DNA from: Thinopyrum elongatum
Taxonomy: Eukaryota; Streptophyta; Magnoliopsida; Poales; Poaceae
Direction of reading: 5' to 3'
Length of the DNA: 64,000 nucleotides
NCBI GenBank assembly: GCA_011799875.1
Contig: CM022297.1
Span: 516,019,207-516,083,206, forward strand
Position numbers and translations under genes: made by a program. This document shows, one piece after another, positions 10,950 to 21,383 of the stretch; position 1 is the first letter of the stretch, and the number at the start of each line of letters is the position of its first letter. The notes beneath the pieces were generated by a model, which was not told the DNA's origin, ran no database searches, and was given only the letters and a program-made list of their open reading frames with translations.

Positions 10950-13385
10950 ATGTCCGCTGCTGAATCTCTAGGTTCTCATCAACTTAACTCATTTGCAGCG
11001 TTCCTTGAAGAAAAATTGCATACCTCATCAGAAAATTCGATTGTTCAAAATCCTCTAGTGAAGAAAATGTCTGATGGTAAAAGACCTCAGAAGGGAGGAA
11101 AGAGGCCAGAAACAAATACTGCTTTTGAGATCCCTGATGACATCTATGATGAATATTGTACTCCTGATGAAGCAACTCATGGCAACGAGAACAAAAATCA
11201 GCGCAAAGTGCGCATTCAGAAGATTGAGAGGAGATGGGCAAGAGAATGGAGGGAATATCGCTATGTCACTCCCAAGTACATGAAGAAATTTGCTGTTAAC
11301 CCTCCATGTCCAAGACCTCCATTGGCTCCTGGCCAAGAAGCTGACCCCACTAGCATCAGAAGAGGTGAGGAATTTCCTCAGGAGTGGGCTAAGCGTCAAG
11401 CCAAGCTGGCCAAAGTGGCTAAAGAGGCAGTGAAGAAATTCAATGAAGATTCTGTTGCTGCCGCCGCTGAGGCCTCTGCTATCAAGCCTAAGAAGGCTAT
11501 GCTGAAGAAATCAGCTGTCAAGACAAGTTCCTCAGCTGCAATGCCCTCACGGCCAAGCTCTGCAATGCCCTCACGGCCAAGCTCTTCAAAGCCCTCACGG
11601 CCTGTTCCTCAAGCAAATTCCTCAAAAGCAGCTCCAACTCCCTCAGTTGCAAAATCCTTAGCTGCTCCTGCAAAGTCCTCAGCACCTGTGCATCTTGCCA
11701 CATGCCAAAGGACTACTGGAATCTCAATTGCTTCAGGAGTCTCTGCAAGTTCTTCAGCTCCACCTCAGTCTTCAACAACTCCGACCTTGCTGAAGAAAAA
11801 GGCCACTGCTGGACGAGGCACAAGGCCAAGTCCTCACAAGAAGCAAGTCGCCTTTCAAGTTCCGTCAAGCGAAGACGAAGCTGATGATGAAGAATTAGCT
11901 GAGATCATCAGAGATCGACAACAAAGGGCCTCTAGTGCCAAAGGCAGTGCTGTGCCCCTCATGCTGGATCCAAGGAAGATCCTTGATTTCATCAATCTAT
12001 GGCACAAGGATCCAAATACACCTTTGCCTGAATTAAACCTCACTCCTGGTCAAAGTCACATGTTGACGGCCTTCATAAATGAAGAGAAATGGAAATTTGA
12101 AAAGGCCAGGCAGGTGAAGAAGGCTCAGTACAAGAAGGAGCGTTTTCTGAAGAACAATGTTGTAAAAATGTCTCCTGAAGAACTTGTGACTATGCAGGCT
12201 GAGATCAAAGCACTCAGTGATGAATTTCATGCATTCCGTGCAGATTGGCTAGGTGCCAAAGTCAGATTCATCAGAATGGCAAAAGGATTTACTCCAAGTG
12301 TTGCAGCTTCATCGCAACCCAAATTTCCTCAGACTGGAACATCTATTCAGTCTGCTGAAGAAAATGAAAGCGCCAGAGCTGATGAAGAAATTCCAGTCTC
12401 TAAAGAAAATGCCAGGGCAACCTCCAATATTGCGCCTGAAGAGCAATCCAGGCCAGTTGAAGCATCTGCTACTGTGCCTGAGGAATCTGAACAAGCCAGG
12501 GCAACTTCATCAGTTGTGCCTGAAGAAATTCAACCAATTTCCTCTGCTCCTCCTGCACCGATGACAAGCATCAACCTTCCTTCTGCAACAGAAGCGAAGA
12601 AAACCAAGGCTGCGGAGCGAGCAGCTGTGAAGAAAAGGAAAGCATCTGCCTCCTCAGGATATTCAGCTCCCAAGAAAGTGAAGACTTTGACGAGTTCATC
12701 TGAAAACCCAATTGATGCTATTCCAATATCAAGCATGCCATCAAAGGAGATCATTCCCTTTGGTGAGGAATATAAAATTCCAAGTAAATCTGATGAAGAT
12801 GATCCTTCTGCTGCTTCGACAGAGCAGATGGATGAAGAAATTGAAGTGGATACTTTCCCTTCAACCCCACTGGTATCATCGCCCATGCCTCAGTTCATAG
12901 CTGAAGAGGCAGGCATCGAAGGAATTGAAGAAGATGAGGATGTGGATATTGGGTCTACAACACCTATTCTAAATGATGACTTTTGGGAAAGTCATCACCC
13001 CAATTCACCTCTAACAACACCTCTACATCATGTTCCTCAGTCCCCTGTGCCAACTGAAGAAATTCATACGGGCTCTGATGAACGTCAAGCTTCACTTCAT
13101 TCTATTCCTGAAGAAGTTCCAGTCACTAGCGCTGATGTACATATGTCTGAAGAAATGGAGGCCAAGGTTGCTGCTGAAATTCCTCAGCTTGTGGCTCCAG
13201 TGGCTATACCTCAAGAGGCTATGAAGACTTCAACTGTTAATCTTCAGCCCAAGCCACAGAACCCTCACTCCAAGAAGCAGAAGTTTAATGCTGAGGATTT
13301 CTTCAATGAGCACATATTCTTCACTGACTACAATCCCTATGACTCTGCTCGACTTCGTCGCAAGCGCTTCTGGACTGCAAGCTAG
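10950..13385 (+). CDS. Sirevirus 3' ORF, N-terminal part (env-like position)
   Basis: The ORF is open from 10647, but I prefer ATG 10950 because of the splice-like acceptor just before it, giving about 811 residues. The protein is basic near the start (KRPQKGGKRPE), then Lys/Arg-rich. It has a 24-bp repeat encoding AMPSRPSS, a Ser/Ala/Pro-rich linker, an acidic Glu/Pro-rich centre with repeated ARATS and VPEE words, and a bipartite nuclear signal-like block (KKRK ... KKVK near 12595-12685). No signal peptide or membrane segment is seen after 10950, so an envelope function is not supported. TAG at 13383 is followed at once by an in-frame ATG, so this and the next ORF look like one protein split by a CAG-to-TAG change. 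Position matches the extra ORF of Sireviruses. Confidence 0.6.
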   Translation: MSAAESLGSHQLNSFAAFLEEKLHTSSENSIVQNPLVKKMSDGKRPQKGGKRPETNTAFEIPDDIYDEYCTPDEATHGNENKNQRKVRIQKIERRWAREWREYRYVTPKYMKKFAVNPPCPRPPLAPGQEADPTSIRRGEEFPQEWAKRQAKLAKVAKEAVKKFNEDSVAAAAEASAIKPKKAMLKKSAVKTSSSAAMPSRPSSAMPSRPSSSKPSRPVPQANSSKAAPTPSVAKSLAAPAKSSAPVHLATCQRTTGISIASGVSASSSAPPQSSTTPTLLKKKATAGRGTRPSPHKKQVAFQVPSSEDEADDEELAEIIRDRQQRASSAKGSAVPLMLDPRKILDFINLWHKDPNTPLPELNLTPGQSHMLTAFINEEKWKFEKARQVKKAQYKKERFLKNNVVKMSPEELVTMQAEIKALSDEFHAFRADWLGAKVRFIRMAKGFTPSVAASSQPKFPQTGTSIQSAEENESARADEEIPVSKENARATSNIAPEEQSRPVEASATVPEESEQARATSSVVPEEIQPISSAPPAPMTSINLPSATEAKKTKAAERAAVKKRKASASSGYSAPKKVKTLTSSSENPIDAIPISSMPSKEIIPFGEEYKIPSKSDEDDPSAASTEQMDEEIEVDTFPSTPLVSSPMPQFIAEEAGIEGIEEDEDVDIGSTTPILNDDFWESHHPNSPLTTPLHHVPQSPVPTEEIHTGSDERQASLHSIPEEVPVTSADVHMSEEMEAKVAAEIPQLVAPVAIPQEAMKTSTVNLQPKPQNPHSKKQKFNAEDFFNEHIFFTDYNPYDSARLRRKRFWTAS
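11538..11609 (+). repeat. 24-bp tandem repeat in the 3' ORF
   Basis: Three units at 11538, 11562 and 11586. The first two are identical and the third is diverged. They encode AMPSRPSS-like repeats, and looser Ser/Pro repeats continue to about 11700. Confidence 0.85.
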
Positions 13386-14702
13386 ATGAACTTCTATTCC
13401 TCATTGTTGTTTGATAAGGATAAGATCTTTGAACATGAGCAAATTCCTCATGTAGATATGGAATCGCTGCCCTGCTTCACCCCAGTCCTCAGTGTTCTTC
13501 ATGACGCTGGGTTACTCAATTTCTGCACCGACATCTGCGATTGGAATGAAGAACTCATACTTCAATTCTTCGCCACGCTGCACATTACTGGAAATGTTGA
13601 TGATGTCAATTCATGGGTATTGGACTGGATGACCGATAATACTCATTTCAAAGCACCGGCCTCTGAATTGCTTCATGCCGTCCCAGTCAGTCCTCCCACT
13701 GAAGGTGCAAGGCTTCTCTATGTTGAACCTGAACTGTCTGATCATCTGATACAAGTGCTGATGAAGCCTTTGAAGCCAGGCCAAGCTCCAAGGACCAAAT
13801 TCCTCGTCAAGGAATTGCTCTATGTGCCAAGGACAGTCTATCGCATATTGACCAAAACCCTCAGTCCAATCAAGGGCCACAACTCTAATGATGAAGAAGT
13901 TGTTGGCATTATGAAGAATCTGCTGTTCAATATTATTCACGGTATTCCTATCAACTACCATGATTTCTTCATGAGGACTTTGGCCAATGCTGCTCTGTCG
14001 CCTTTTGAGTTGAAGCCTTATGCTCCCTGGATCATGAAGTTCATCAGATCAAGGTCTTCAATTCATTATAAGGCTGATTTTCAAAATCATCTCAGCTATT
14101 TGCCCCCTATTGAAGTCCTCAAACAGACTATTTCCTCAGCTGACGAGAAGGGCAAGGCTGCTGTTATTGATGAAGGTACTCGTCCATTGGATGGACAGTT
14201 TCGCAAAGCTACTTCCTATTCCACCAATGATGACTCTGCAACTCAAGATTCTGCCGCCAAAGCTTTAGAACATCATCCTCAAGCCACAGCTCCGCGTGTG
14301 ATGACTGATCGTGAACTTCTCCTTAGTCTTCATCAGAAAGTTGATCGAAATCACAAGTGGGTCAAGCGTCAGTTTGGTGCAATTCTTCAGAACATGACAG
14401 TCACTCAAAATACTGTGAAGAAGAATCACTACTACTTGCATGAAGTCTTTGACCGCACTTGGGCAATTCTATCTAATCTTCATAGTGCTGAAGAACTCAA
14501 GGAGATGGGATTCCAACATGACTTTGACTGGTCTCAGCCACCTTCGAAGAAATTCAAGAAAGTCAAAGTTCCTCAGCTTGTTGCCAGTTCATATTCTTCA
14601 TCGCGCGAGACGGATGAAGCTGAAGACTTGAATGACACCGCGGCAGGCCCTACCTCAATAGACGACCCCAACAATGCTGGCGCTCCTCCATCGACATCAT
14701 GA
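13386..14702 (+). CDS. Sirevirus 3' ORF, C-terminal part (plant transposon protein-like)
   Basis: 438 residues in the same frame as the preceding ORF and starting at the next codon after its stop. It looks globular and helical in the middle (NYHDFFMRTLANAAL, then LKPYAPWIMKFI around residues 195-225). This recalls the domain often labelled putative plant transposon protein in databases, but I judge that from memory. A helical segment follows (about residues 310-370), then an acidic Ser-rich tail. No protease, envelope or enzyme motif is recognised. It lies about 530 bases before the 3' LTR, with an AGGGGGAGA tract just after its stop. Confidence 0.55.
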   Translation: MNFYSSLLFDKDKIFEHEQIPHVDMESLPCFTPVLSVLHDAGLLNFCTDICDWNEELILQFFATLHITGNVDDVNSWVLDWMTDNTHFKAPASELLHAVPVSPPTEGARLLYVEPELSDHLIQVLMKPLKPGQAPRTKFLVKELLYVPRTVYRILTKTLSPIKGHNSNDEEVVGIMKNLLFNIIHGIPINYHDFFMRTLANAALSPFELKPYAPWIMKFIRSRSSIHYKADFQNHLSYLPPIEVLKQTISSADEKGKAAVIDEGTRPLDGQFRKATSYSTNDDSATQDSAAKALEHHPQATAPRVMTDRELLLSLHQKVDRNHKWVKRQFGAILQNMTVTQNTVKKNHYYLHEVFDRTWAILSNLHSAEELKEMGFQHDFDWSQPPSKKFKKVKVPQLVASSYSSSRETDEAEDLNDTAAGPTSIDDPNNAGAPPSTS

Positions 14703-15229
14703 TGATATTCTTTAGGGGCGTTAGTCCTCATTTTTCGTCCCTTTTGGTCATTCGATGACAAAGGGGGAGAAATTTGAGTTAGTCTTCAAGCGGGTCTTAT
14801 ATATGGGCTATATTTCTGTTAAGTTACAACTCTTGCTTTTCTGAGGTGTTTGCTCTGATGAGTTGTAAACTTAAGTCCTATGGTGGTCTGATACTTTTGA
14901 ACTGCTTTCTGCATGCTTATTTTCTCAAGTACCTTAATGCACGCATGCTGAATTTCGTCAGACACCATATCTCATCATGCATTTCAAATTCTTCATATCA
15001 TATGATAAATGCGTATATGAAATTCAAGATATAGGAGGAGATCTCCATGATATTACTCAACAATGTGCATTTGCTATTTCAAAGCAAATTCCTCAAATAT
15101 GCACATATTCAGGGGGAGTTCTTCTACATCTTGCAATCAAATTCCTCAATATCAGTATTTACACTTCATATGTTTATCCCCGTTGAAAACTTAACCTATA
15201 TTGTCATCAATCACCAAAAAGGGGGAGAT
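14703..15229 (+). other. 3' non-coding region with repeated polypurine tracts
   Basis: AGGGGGAG occurs three times: 14762-14770, 15111-15118 and 15220-15229, the last abutting the 3' LTR and so the functional polypurine tract. Multiplied tracts of this word upstream of the 3' LTR are a known Sirevirus mark. No coding frame is supported between them. Confidence 0.75.
15220..15229 (+). other. Polypurine tract (plus-strand primer)
   Basis: AGGGGGAGAT stands immediately before the 3' LTR start TGTAAG at 15230. Confidence 0.85.
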
Positions 15230-16730
15230 TGTAAGTGCATCTAGTGCCCTTAGTGATTTTGGTGTATTGAAGACTTATAGGTTAAGGGACTAATGCGTTT
15301 GTGAGTGTACATAGGTCTATAAGTCTATGAGGAGTTTGTTATTTACGATGAATGTCGACCCCTAAAAATGAATGTCTTCAACTGAAGACTTTGGTTTTCT
15401 TGAAGACTTTGAAAGTGAAGAAATTGGTGTGACCCTGAAGACTTGATATTCATGCGAGGATTATGAAGCGTGAAGACTTTTGTTTTTGTAGTTTCATTTT
15501 CTTCTTCTTGAGTCATAGGAAACACCGTACTGTTAAAGGGGGTCGAGGTAAAACTAAGGAAAAGTTTCCAAGTGATGCTCAACTCAAAATCCTACACCTA
15601 CCCAATCCTTTCGAGTGAAGCCATTGGAAATCTCATTCAGTTTGGTCAAGTTCTTCAGTGACAGAGACGAAGTTCTTCTGTTCTCTGAGGAATTTGTCCT
15701 GACTGAGGAGTTAGGAATTCGCCAGTGTGGATTGCCTACAAGTGAGGAACATGATAGCCCTGAGGAATTTGATACTCAAATATCCGACCGTTGCTGTGCT
15801 GTGCGCCAGCTGTCCAAATATCCTACCCACCTAACGGTCATATCATTGAAGGGTATTTATGTCTTATCATGTCGGGCTGCTCCCTAGGCTATAAATAGCC
15901 GCCCCCTACAACCACTAGCTGGTTGGCTGCTCCGAGAGATAGATTGACACTTGTCATTTAGAGCATCCCATCCTCCGAGGACTTTGAGCGAAAATCATCA
16001 AGTGAGGAAAAAACCCAAAAACCCAAACACCTACAAACCGAAAGTGATTGAGCATCACTGAAGAGATTGTTCCTGTGTGGAACCGACGCTTGTTACCTTT
16101 GAGGATTGTGCATCCTCCAAACGGTTAGGCGTCATGGTATAGAGCATCCAAGAGGAAATTTTGGATTGCCGAGTGACCGAGTATGTGAAGGTTTGGAAGT
16201 CACCTGAAGACTTACCACGAGTGATTGGGCGAGGTCTGTGTGACCTTAGCTCAAGGAGAATACAGTGAGGACTGTGTGTCTGGGACTGTGTGTCCTTAGG
16301 TTTAAATACCTAGCCGCTCTAACCAGACGTACAACTGTCACAGCAGTTGGAACTGGTCTACCAAATCATTGTCTTCTCCGAGCTACTGGTTCTATTTCCT
16401 CAACCCTTTCATTTCCTCGCATACTTGCTATGTATTTGATCATTACTGTTTGAAGACTTTGACTGAAGACTTTCTCAATTTCCTTAGTTCAATTTCTTCA
16501 GTCAGTTTGTCTTCAGCCTGCTTATCCTGTGTTTACGCTACTTGTACTCTGCGCTTGTTTTCATTTCATCATGATGACTGTGCTACTGCTCTGTTATGTT
16601 TGCATCTGAGTACTTATTCCACTGCTAAGTAGTTCGTCGCTTAGGAATTTCCTCACCTTGAAATTCCTCAGTGACGAATTTGTAAAAATCGCCTATTCAC
16701 CCCCCCTCTAGTCGATATAACGCACTTTCA
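15230..16730 (+). repeat. 3' LTR of the Sirevirus
   Basis: 1501 bp, TG/CA ends, TATA box at 15890-15897, followed by the TSD GTAGG (16731-16735). It differs from the 5' LTR at about thirty positions by eye, mostly C/T and G/A changes. Confidence 0.9.
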
Positions 16731-16735
16731 GTAGG

Positions 16736-17641
16736 CCCATAAAAACCAGATTGCAATACCTTGTGAGCAGTTCTATCTCCCGTATGATGCCCTCCATAAG
16801 CTTCGGAGTGACATTTCCATAATATTTATCCCTGTTCATGCTCAGGTACACAACGTCTAATAATACCATCTACTCCTTCTTTATAAAGATATGGGTCATC
16901 CCAAAAGTAATGTCTTAAATCATAGAAGAATTTTTTCTTTTGTTGGTATGTCAAACTAGGTGGTATGTATTTAGCAACAAAGTAATTAGCATAGTCAGCA
17001 TACCAAGGAGTGTTATGAGAAACATTTATTGCAGCTAATTGTTCGTCAGGAAAATTATCATTAATAGGTTGTGGGTCATCAAGAATATTTTCTAACCTAG
17101 ACAAGTTATCAGCAATGGGGTTCTCAGCTCCCTTTCTATCAGTGATATGTAAGTCAAATTCTTGTAGCAAAAGAACCCACCTAATAAGTCTAGGTTTAGC
17201 ATCTTTCTTTTCCATAAGATATTTTATAGCAGCATGATCAGTGTGAACAATCACTTTAGAATCAACAATGTAAGATCTAAATTTGTCACAAGCAAACACA
17301 ACTGCTAAAATTCTTTTTCAGTAGTAGCATAATTGCGTTGGGCACTGTCTAGAGTTTTACTAGCATAATGAATAACATTTAATTTCTTATCAACTCTTTG
17401 TCCTAGAACAGCACCAACAGCATAATCACAAGCATCACACATAATTTCAAAAGGCAAGTTCCAATCAGGTGGTTGAACAATAGGTGCAGAAATTAAGGCT
17501 TTCTTAAGTGTTTCAAAGGCTTCTAAACAATCATCATAAAAAACAAATGGAACATCCTTTTGTAAAAGATTTGTAAGAGGCCTAGAAATTTTAGAGAAGT
17601 CCTTAATAAACCTTCTATAGAAACCAGCATGACCGAGGAAA
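16736..17641 (-). pseudogene. pol: Element A: RT connection, RNase H and start of integrase
   Basis: Minus-strand text contains the RT thumb and RNase H region ([37 protein letters not shown]), the linker ADNLSRLEN and the integrase zinc-binding region up to the Sirevirus insertion. Compared with B, one base is lost near 17303, a few bases are added near 17655 (breaking the frame into the RT), and a TAA replaces CAA near 16823 in the integrase. The enzymes would degrade the RNA template and insert cDNA, but this copy cannot be translated through. Confidence 0.8.
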
Positions 17642-18672
17642 CTACGAATACCTTAATTTGATATCTTTAGGACATGGCATTTTCTCAATTGCATCAACCT
17701 TTGCTTTATCCACCTCAATACCTCGCTTAGAAATGTTATGTCCCAAGACAATACCTTCATTAACCATAAAGTGGCACTTCTCCCAATTCAAGACAAGATT
17801 AGTTTGCTCGCATCTCTGCAAAAATCGATCAAGGTTGCTTAAGCAATCATCAAAAGAAGTTCCATAAATGGAAAAATCATCTATGAAAACCTCAACAATC
17901 ATTTCACAAAAATTAGAGAATATAGCAGTCATACATCTTTGAAAAGTAGCAGGTGCATTACATAAACCAAAAGGCATACGTCTATAAGCATAAGTTCCAA
18001 AAGGACAAGTAAAGGTGGTTTTCTCTTGACCGGGTTGTGAAACAGGTATTTGAGAAAAACCAAAATATCCATCAAGGAAACAAAAGTGTGTGTGCTTTGA
18101 TAATCTTTCTAGCATTTGATCAATAAATGGCAAAGGATAATGATCTTTTCTAGTTGCTTTATTTAATTTCTAAAATCAATTACCATTCTGTAGCTAGTAA
18201 CAATTCTTTGTGGGATAAGTTCATTTTTATCATTAGGAACAACAGTAATACCCCCCTTCTTAGGGACACAATGAACAGGATTTACCCATCTACTATCAGC
18301 TATAGGATAGATTATACCTGCTTCCAGAAGCTTCAATATTTCAGTTCTTACCACTTCTTTTATTTTAGGATTTAAACGTCGTTGGTGATCAACAACGGGT
18401 TTAGCATCAGGTTCCATATTAATTTTATGCTGACAGAGAGTGGGGCTAATGCCCTTTAAATCATCAAGAGTATATCCAATAGCAGCTCGGTGCTTCTTCA
18501 GAACTTTCAATAATCTTTCTTCTTCATGTTCTGAAAGGTTAGCACTAATAATAACAGGATATATCTTTTTCTCAACAAGATAAGCATATTTCAAAGTGTC
18601 TGGTAATTGTTTTAATTCAAACATAGGATCACCTTTAGGTGGAGGAGGACCTCCTAGAGTTTCAATAGGCAA
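17642..18672 (-). pseudogene. pol: Element A: reverse transcriptase
   Basis: Two minus-strand frames (18672-18163 and 18133-17642) carry the RT fingers and palm: WVNPVHCVPKKGG, MVIDFR, FLDGYFGFSQIPV, PFGLCNAPATFQRCM and the catalytic FIDD box. The frames are joined by a missing base in the stretch right after MVIDFR (about 18160-18168). Element B has exactly the same defect at the same place. Confidence 0.85.
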
Positions 18673-19578
18673 ATTCTGTTTAAGTAGAGGTCGTTATTCA
18701 AAGAAATTTTTATCTATTTCATTTCTTTCATGCAGATGCATATCATTTTCATGGTCTAGCAAATATTGCTCTAGTGGATTAGTAGGAGGCACAACAATAG
18801 AGAAAAGACCAAATATTTCATCCTTACTAGACAATTCTTTCTAATGATGTTTTCTACTAAACTTAGAAAAATTAAACTCATGAGACTCATCACCAAAACT
18901 AACACCGACAGTTTGTTTCTCACAATCTATTTTAGCATTAACGGTGTTCAAGAAAGGTCTACCAAACATAATGGGACAAAAGTCATCTTATGGGGAATGA
19001 AGAACAAGAAAATCAGTAGGGTATTTTATTTTCCCACACAAGACTTCAACATCTCTAACAATCCCAAGTGGTGTGATGGTGTCTCTATTAGCAAGTTTAA
19101 TGGTAACATCTATGTCTTCTATTTTAGCGGGTGCTATATCATTCATAATTTCTTGATACAGGGTAAAAGGAATAGCACTCACGCTAGCACCTATGTCACA
19201 TAAACCATGATAACAGTGATATCCTATTTTAACTGAGACAACAGGCATGCCAACAACAGGTCTATGTTTATCTTTTTCATCGGGTTTGGCAATTCTAGCA
19301 GCTTCATCACAGAAGTAAATAACATGCCCATCTATATTTTCAACTAGGAGATCTTTAACCATAGCAACACTAGGTTCTACTTTGATTTGTTCACCAGGTT
19401 TGGATGCTCTAATATAACTTTTGTTGACCACAGTTGAAACTTTAGCATGTTCCTTTATCCTAACAGGGAAAGGTCGTTTTTCAATGTAAGCAGTAGGAAC
19501 AACTGGATCAACATTATAAATAATAGTTTCATCTTTAGCTATTACCAGTTCTTTAATTTCTTATTTAATAGGTGGGTG
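18673..19578 (-). pseudogene. pol: Element A: retroviral-type aspartic protease and linker to RT
   Basis: The frame 19431-18988 shows the protease core GLCDIGASVSAIP (active-site DIGA; the usual Gypsy form is DTGA or DSGA) and VLHSP. The linker to RT follows with HENDMHLHERNEIDKNFFE and a run of four prolines near 18645. Stops interrupt it near 18842 and 18693. Upstream of 19431 the gag-protease junction is also interrupted by the foldback element at 19588. Confidence 0.75.
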
Positions 19579-19587
19579 ATATTTAAA

Positions 19588-20432
19588 GGGATAATTAGAT
19601 TTATGCCCCTAGTTGTGTCCCACTCGTCTGTTTTACCCCTAGTTCCCAAAAGTCACCGGTTCTGTCCAAGTCACTTTGCTCCTCTTATGCTTTTGCCCTT
19701 TGACCATTTGACCGTCAGTTTGAAAACTTCATAACTAATTCATACTAAATCAGAAAAATGCAAATAAGATACCAAAATGTTCAGAAAAACATCTCCTATA
19801 TGTCAGTGTCATTTGCATTCATGAAAAAAGTGTTGGAAAGTGCACATCCGAGTTTTAGCTCTTTTGATACCACCATGAATAGTAAAATCTAAAAAAATTA
19901 AAACAAAATATGGTGGCAAAGAACGACAAATGTTCTAAGTGTTTGCCAAGTTTCATCAGGGAACGACATTCGTGGAAGTCGTTGCAAAAAAATAATCTAT
20001 TTTGGAGTGCTGATTGTTTTTTTTTGCCGCGGCACCCACGAATGTTATTCCATGATGAAACTTGGCAGACACTTAAAACATTTGTCATTCTTTGCCACCA
20101 ATTTTTTTTTGAATTTTTTGAACTTTTTTAAATTTTACTATTCATGGTGGTAGCATAAGAGCTAAAACTCGAATGGGCACTTTCCAACACTTTTTTCATG
20201 AATGCAAATGACACTCACATATAGGTGATGTTTTTCCGAACATTTTGGTATCTTATTTGCATTTTTTTGATTTAATATGAATTAGTTATGAAGTTTTCAA
20301 ACAGACGGTCAAACGGTCAAAGGGCAAAAGCATAAGAGGAGCAAAGTGACTTGGACAGAACCGGTGACTTTTGGGAACTAGGGGTAAAACAGACGAGTGG
20401 GACACAACTAGGGGCATAAATCTAATTATCCC
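19588..20432. mobile_element. Mutator-like foldback element, 845 bp
   Basis: The ends are inverted repeats (GGGATAATTAGATTTATGCC and its complement), with long arms of about 400 bases that pair over most of their length around a spacer near 20000. A perfect 9-bp TSD, ATATTTAAA, flanks it (19579-19587 and 20433-20441). The uninterrupted equivalent in B at about 36520 has only one copy of this sequence. A 9-bp TSD with long terminal inverted repeats points to the Mutator superfamily. There is no transposase ORF, so it is non-autonomous. Confidence 0.85.
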
Positions 20433-20441
20433 ATATTTAAA

Positions 20442-21276
20442 CCACTTCTCCTTAGGGAGATCAACATGAGTAGCAAATGGTTCACAAAAGGAGGCTACTA
20501 TCTCAGAGTCAAGTTCATATTTAGTGCTAAACTTTTGAAAAGCATCGGTATTCATAAAAGATTTAACATAGTCATACTTAAGCTTAATACCTGACTCTTT
20601 ACCTTCGTCGAGTTCCCAATCTTCAGAGTTGCGTTTAATTCTTTCTAAAAGATCCCACCTGAATTCAATAGTCTTCTTCATAAAGGAACAAGTACAAGAA
20701 GTATCAAGCATGGACTGATCATCACGAGAAAGCCGAGCATAAAAATTCTGAATAATAATTTCTCTTGAGAGCTCATGATTGGGGCATGAATATAACATTG
20801 ACTTAAGCCTCCCCCAAGCTAGAGCGATACTTTCTCCTTCACGAGGCCAAAAATTATATATATAATTCTGATCACAATGAACTAGATGCATAGGATAATT
20901 TTTTTGGTGAAATTCCAATTTCAATCGATTCCAATTTCAATCGATTCCAATTCCAAGATCCAATATCATCGCATAGCCTATACCATGCCAATGCTTTTCC
21001 CTTAAAAGATAAAGGGAAAACCTTCTTCTTAGCTTGATCTTTGGGTAAACCTGCAAGCTTAAATAGTCCACAAATTTCATCCACATATATCAAGTGCATA
21101 TCGGGATGTTCAGTTCCATCTCCTGCATAAGGATTAGCTAGCAGTTGTTCTATCATACCCGAAGGAATTTCATAACCAATATTTTCGGTAGGTGCAGTAG
21201 GTTGAGGGGTAACTAATTGTAGTTCCGGTCGAGGTGAAGATACCCCGAACAAACCCCTCAAAGGATTGTTCTCCAT
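20442..21276 (-). pseudogene. gag: Element A: gag
   Basis: Capsid precursor on the minus strand. The ATG is at 21276 (reading 21276-21274), shared in context with B at 28706. The N-part contains LRGLFGVSSPRPELQLVTPQ and EIPSGMIEQLLANPY; the Retrotrans_gag core contains GKALAWYRL and WPREGESIALAWGRLKSM. A 16-base tandem duplication near 20930 shifts the frame relative to B. The C-terminal part is cut by the foldback element at 20432. Confidence 0.8.
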
Positions 21277-21356
21277 AGTAACAAGTGACAATAAATTTCA
21301 GCACGTAGTAATAATTTTTCCTTACCGATTTCCACTTACCAAGAGCGCTTCACAAC

Positions 21357-21371
21357 CCGGCAACGGCGCCA
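21357..21371 (-). other. Primer-binding site of element A
   Basis: Minus-strand TGGCGCCGTTGCCGG lies about 12 bases inside the LTR end. This form is usual in Athila/Tat-group elements. B has a mutated version at 28610-28627. Confidence 0.7.
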
Positions 21372-21383
21372 GAAAAGAGCCTT

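Larger units (their letters stand above)
475..16730 (+). mobile_element. Sirevirus-type Copia retrotransposon, 16.3 kb including a nested solo LTR
   Basis: The element has two direct LTRs (475-1977 and 15230-16730), a perfect 5-bp TSD (GTAGG), a primer-binding site like initiator Met tRNA, and the Copia order gag, protease, integrase, RT, RNase H. Integrase before RT defines Copia. The long gag with CCHC knuckle and coiled coil, an extra long ORF between pol and the 3' LTR, and several AGGGGGAG tracts before the 3' LTR are features described for the Sirevirus lineage. The two LTRs differ at roughly thirty positions by eye (about 2 percent), mostly transitions, so the insertion is fairly recent. 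All pol and gag frames carry stops or shifts. Without the nested LTR and its TSD copy the element is about 14.7 kb. Confidence 0.88.

Noticed and set aside
19588..20432. C-terminal extension of gag A (IIRFMPLVVSHSS...) and similar frames
   Set aside because: The extension is translation of the foldback element's terminal repeat, as the 9-bp TSD shows.
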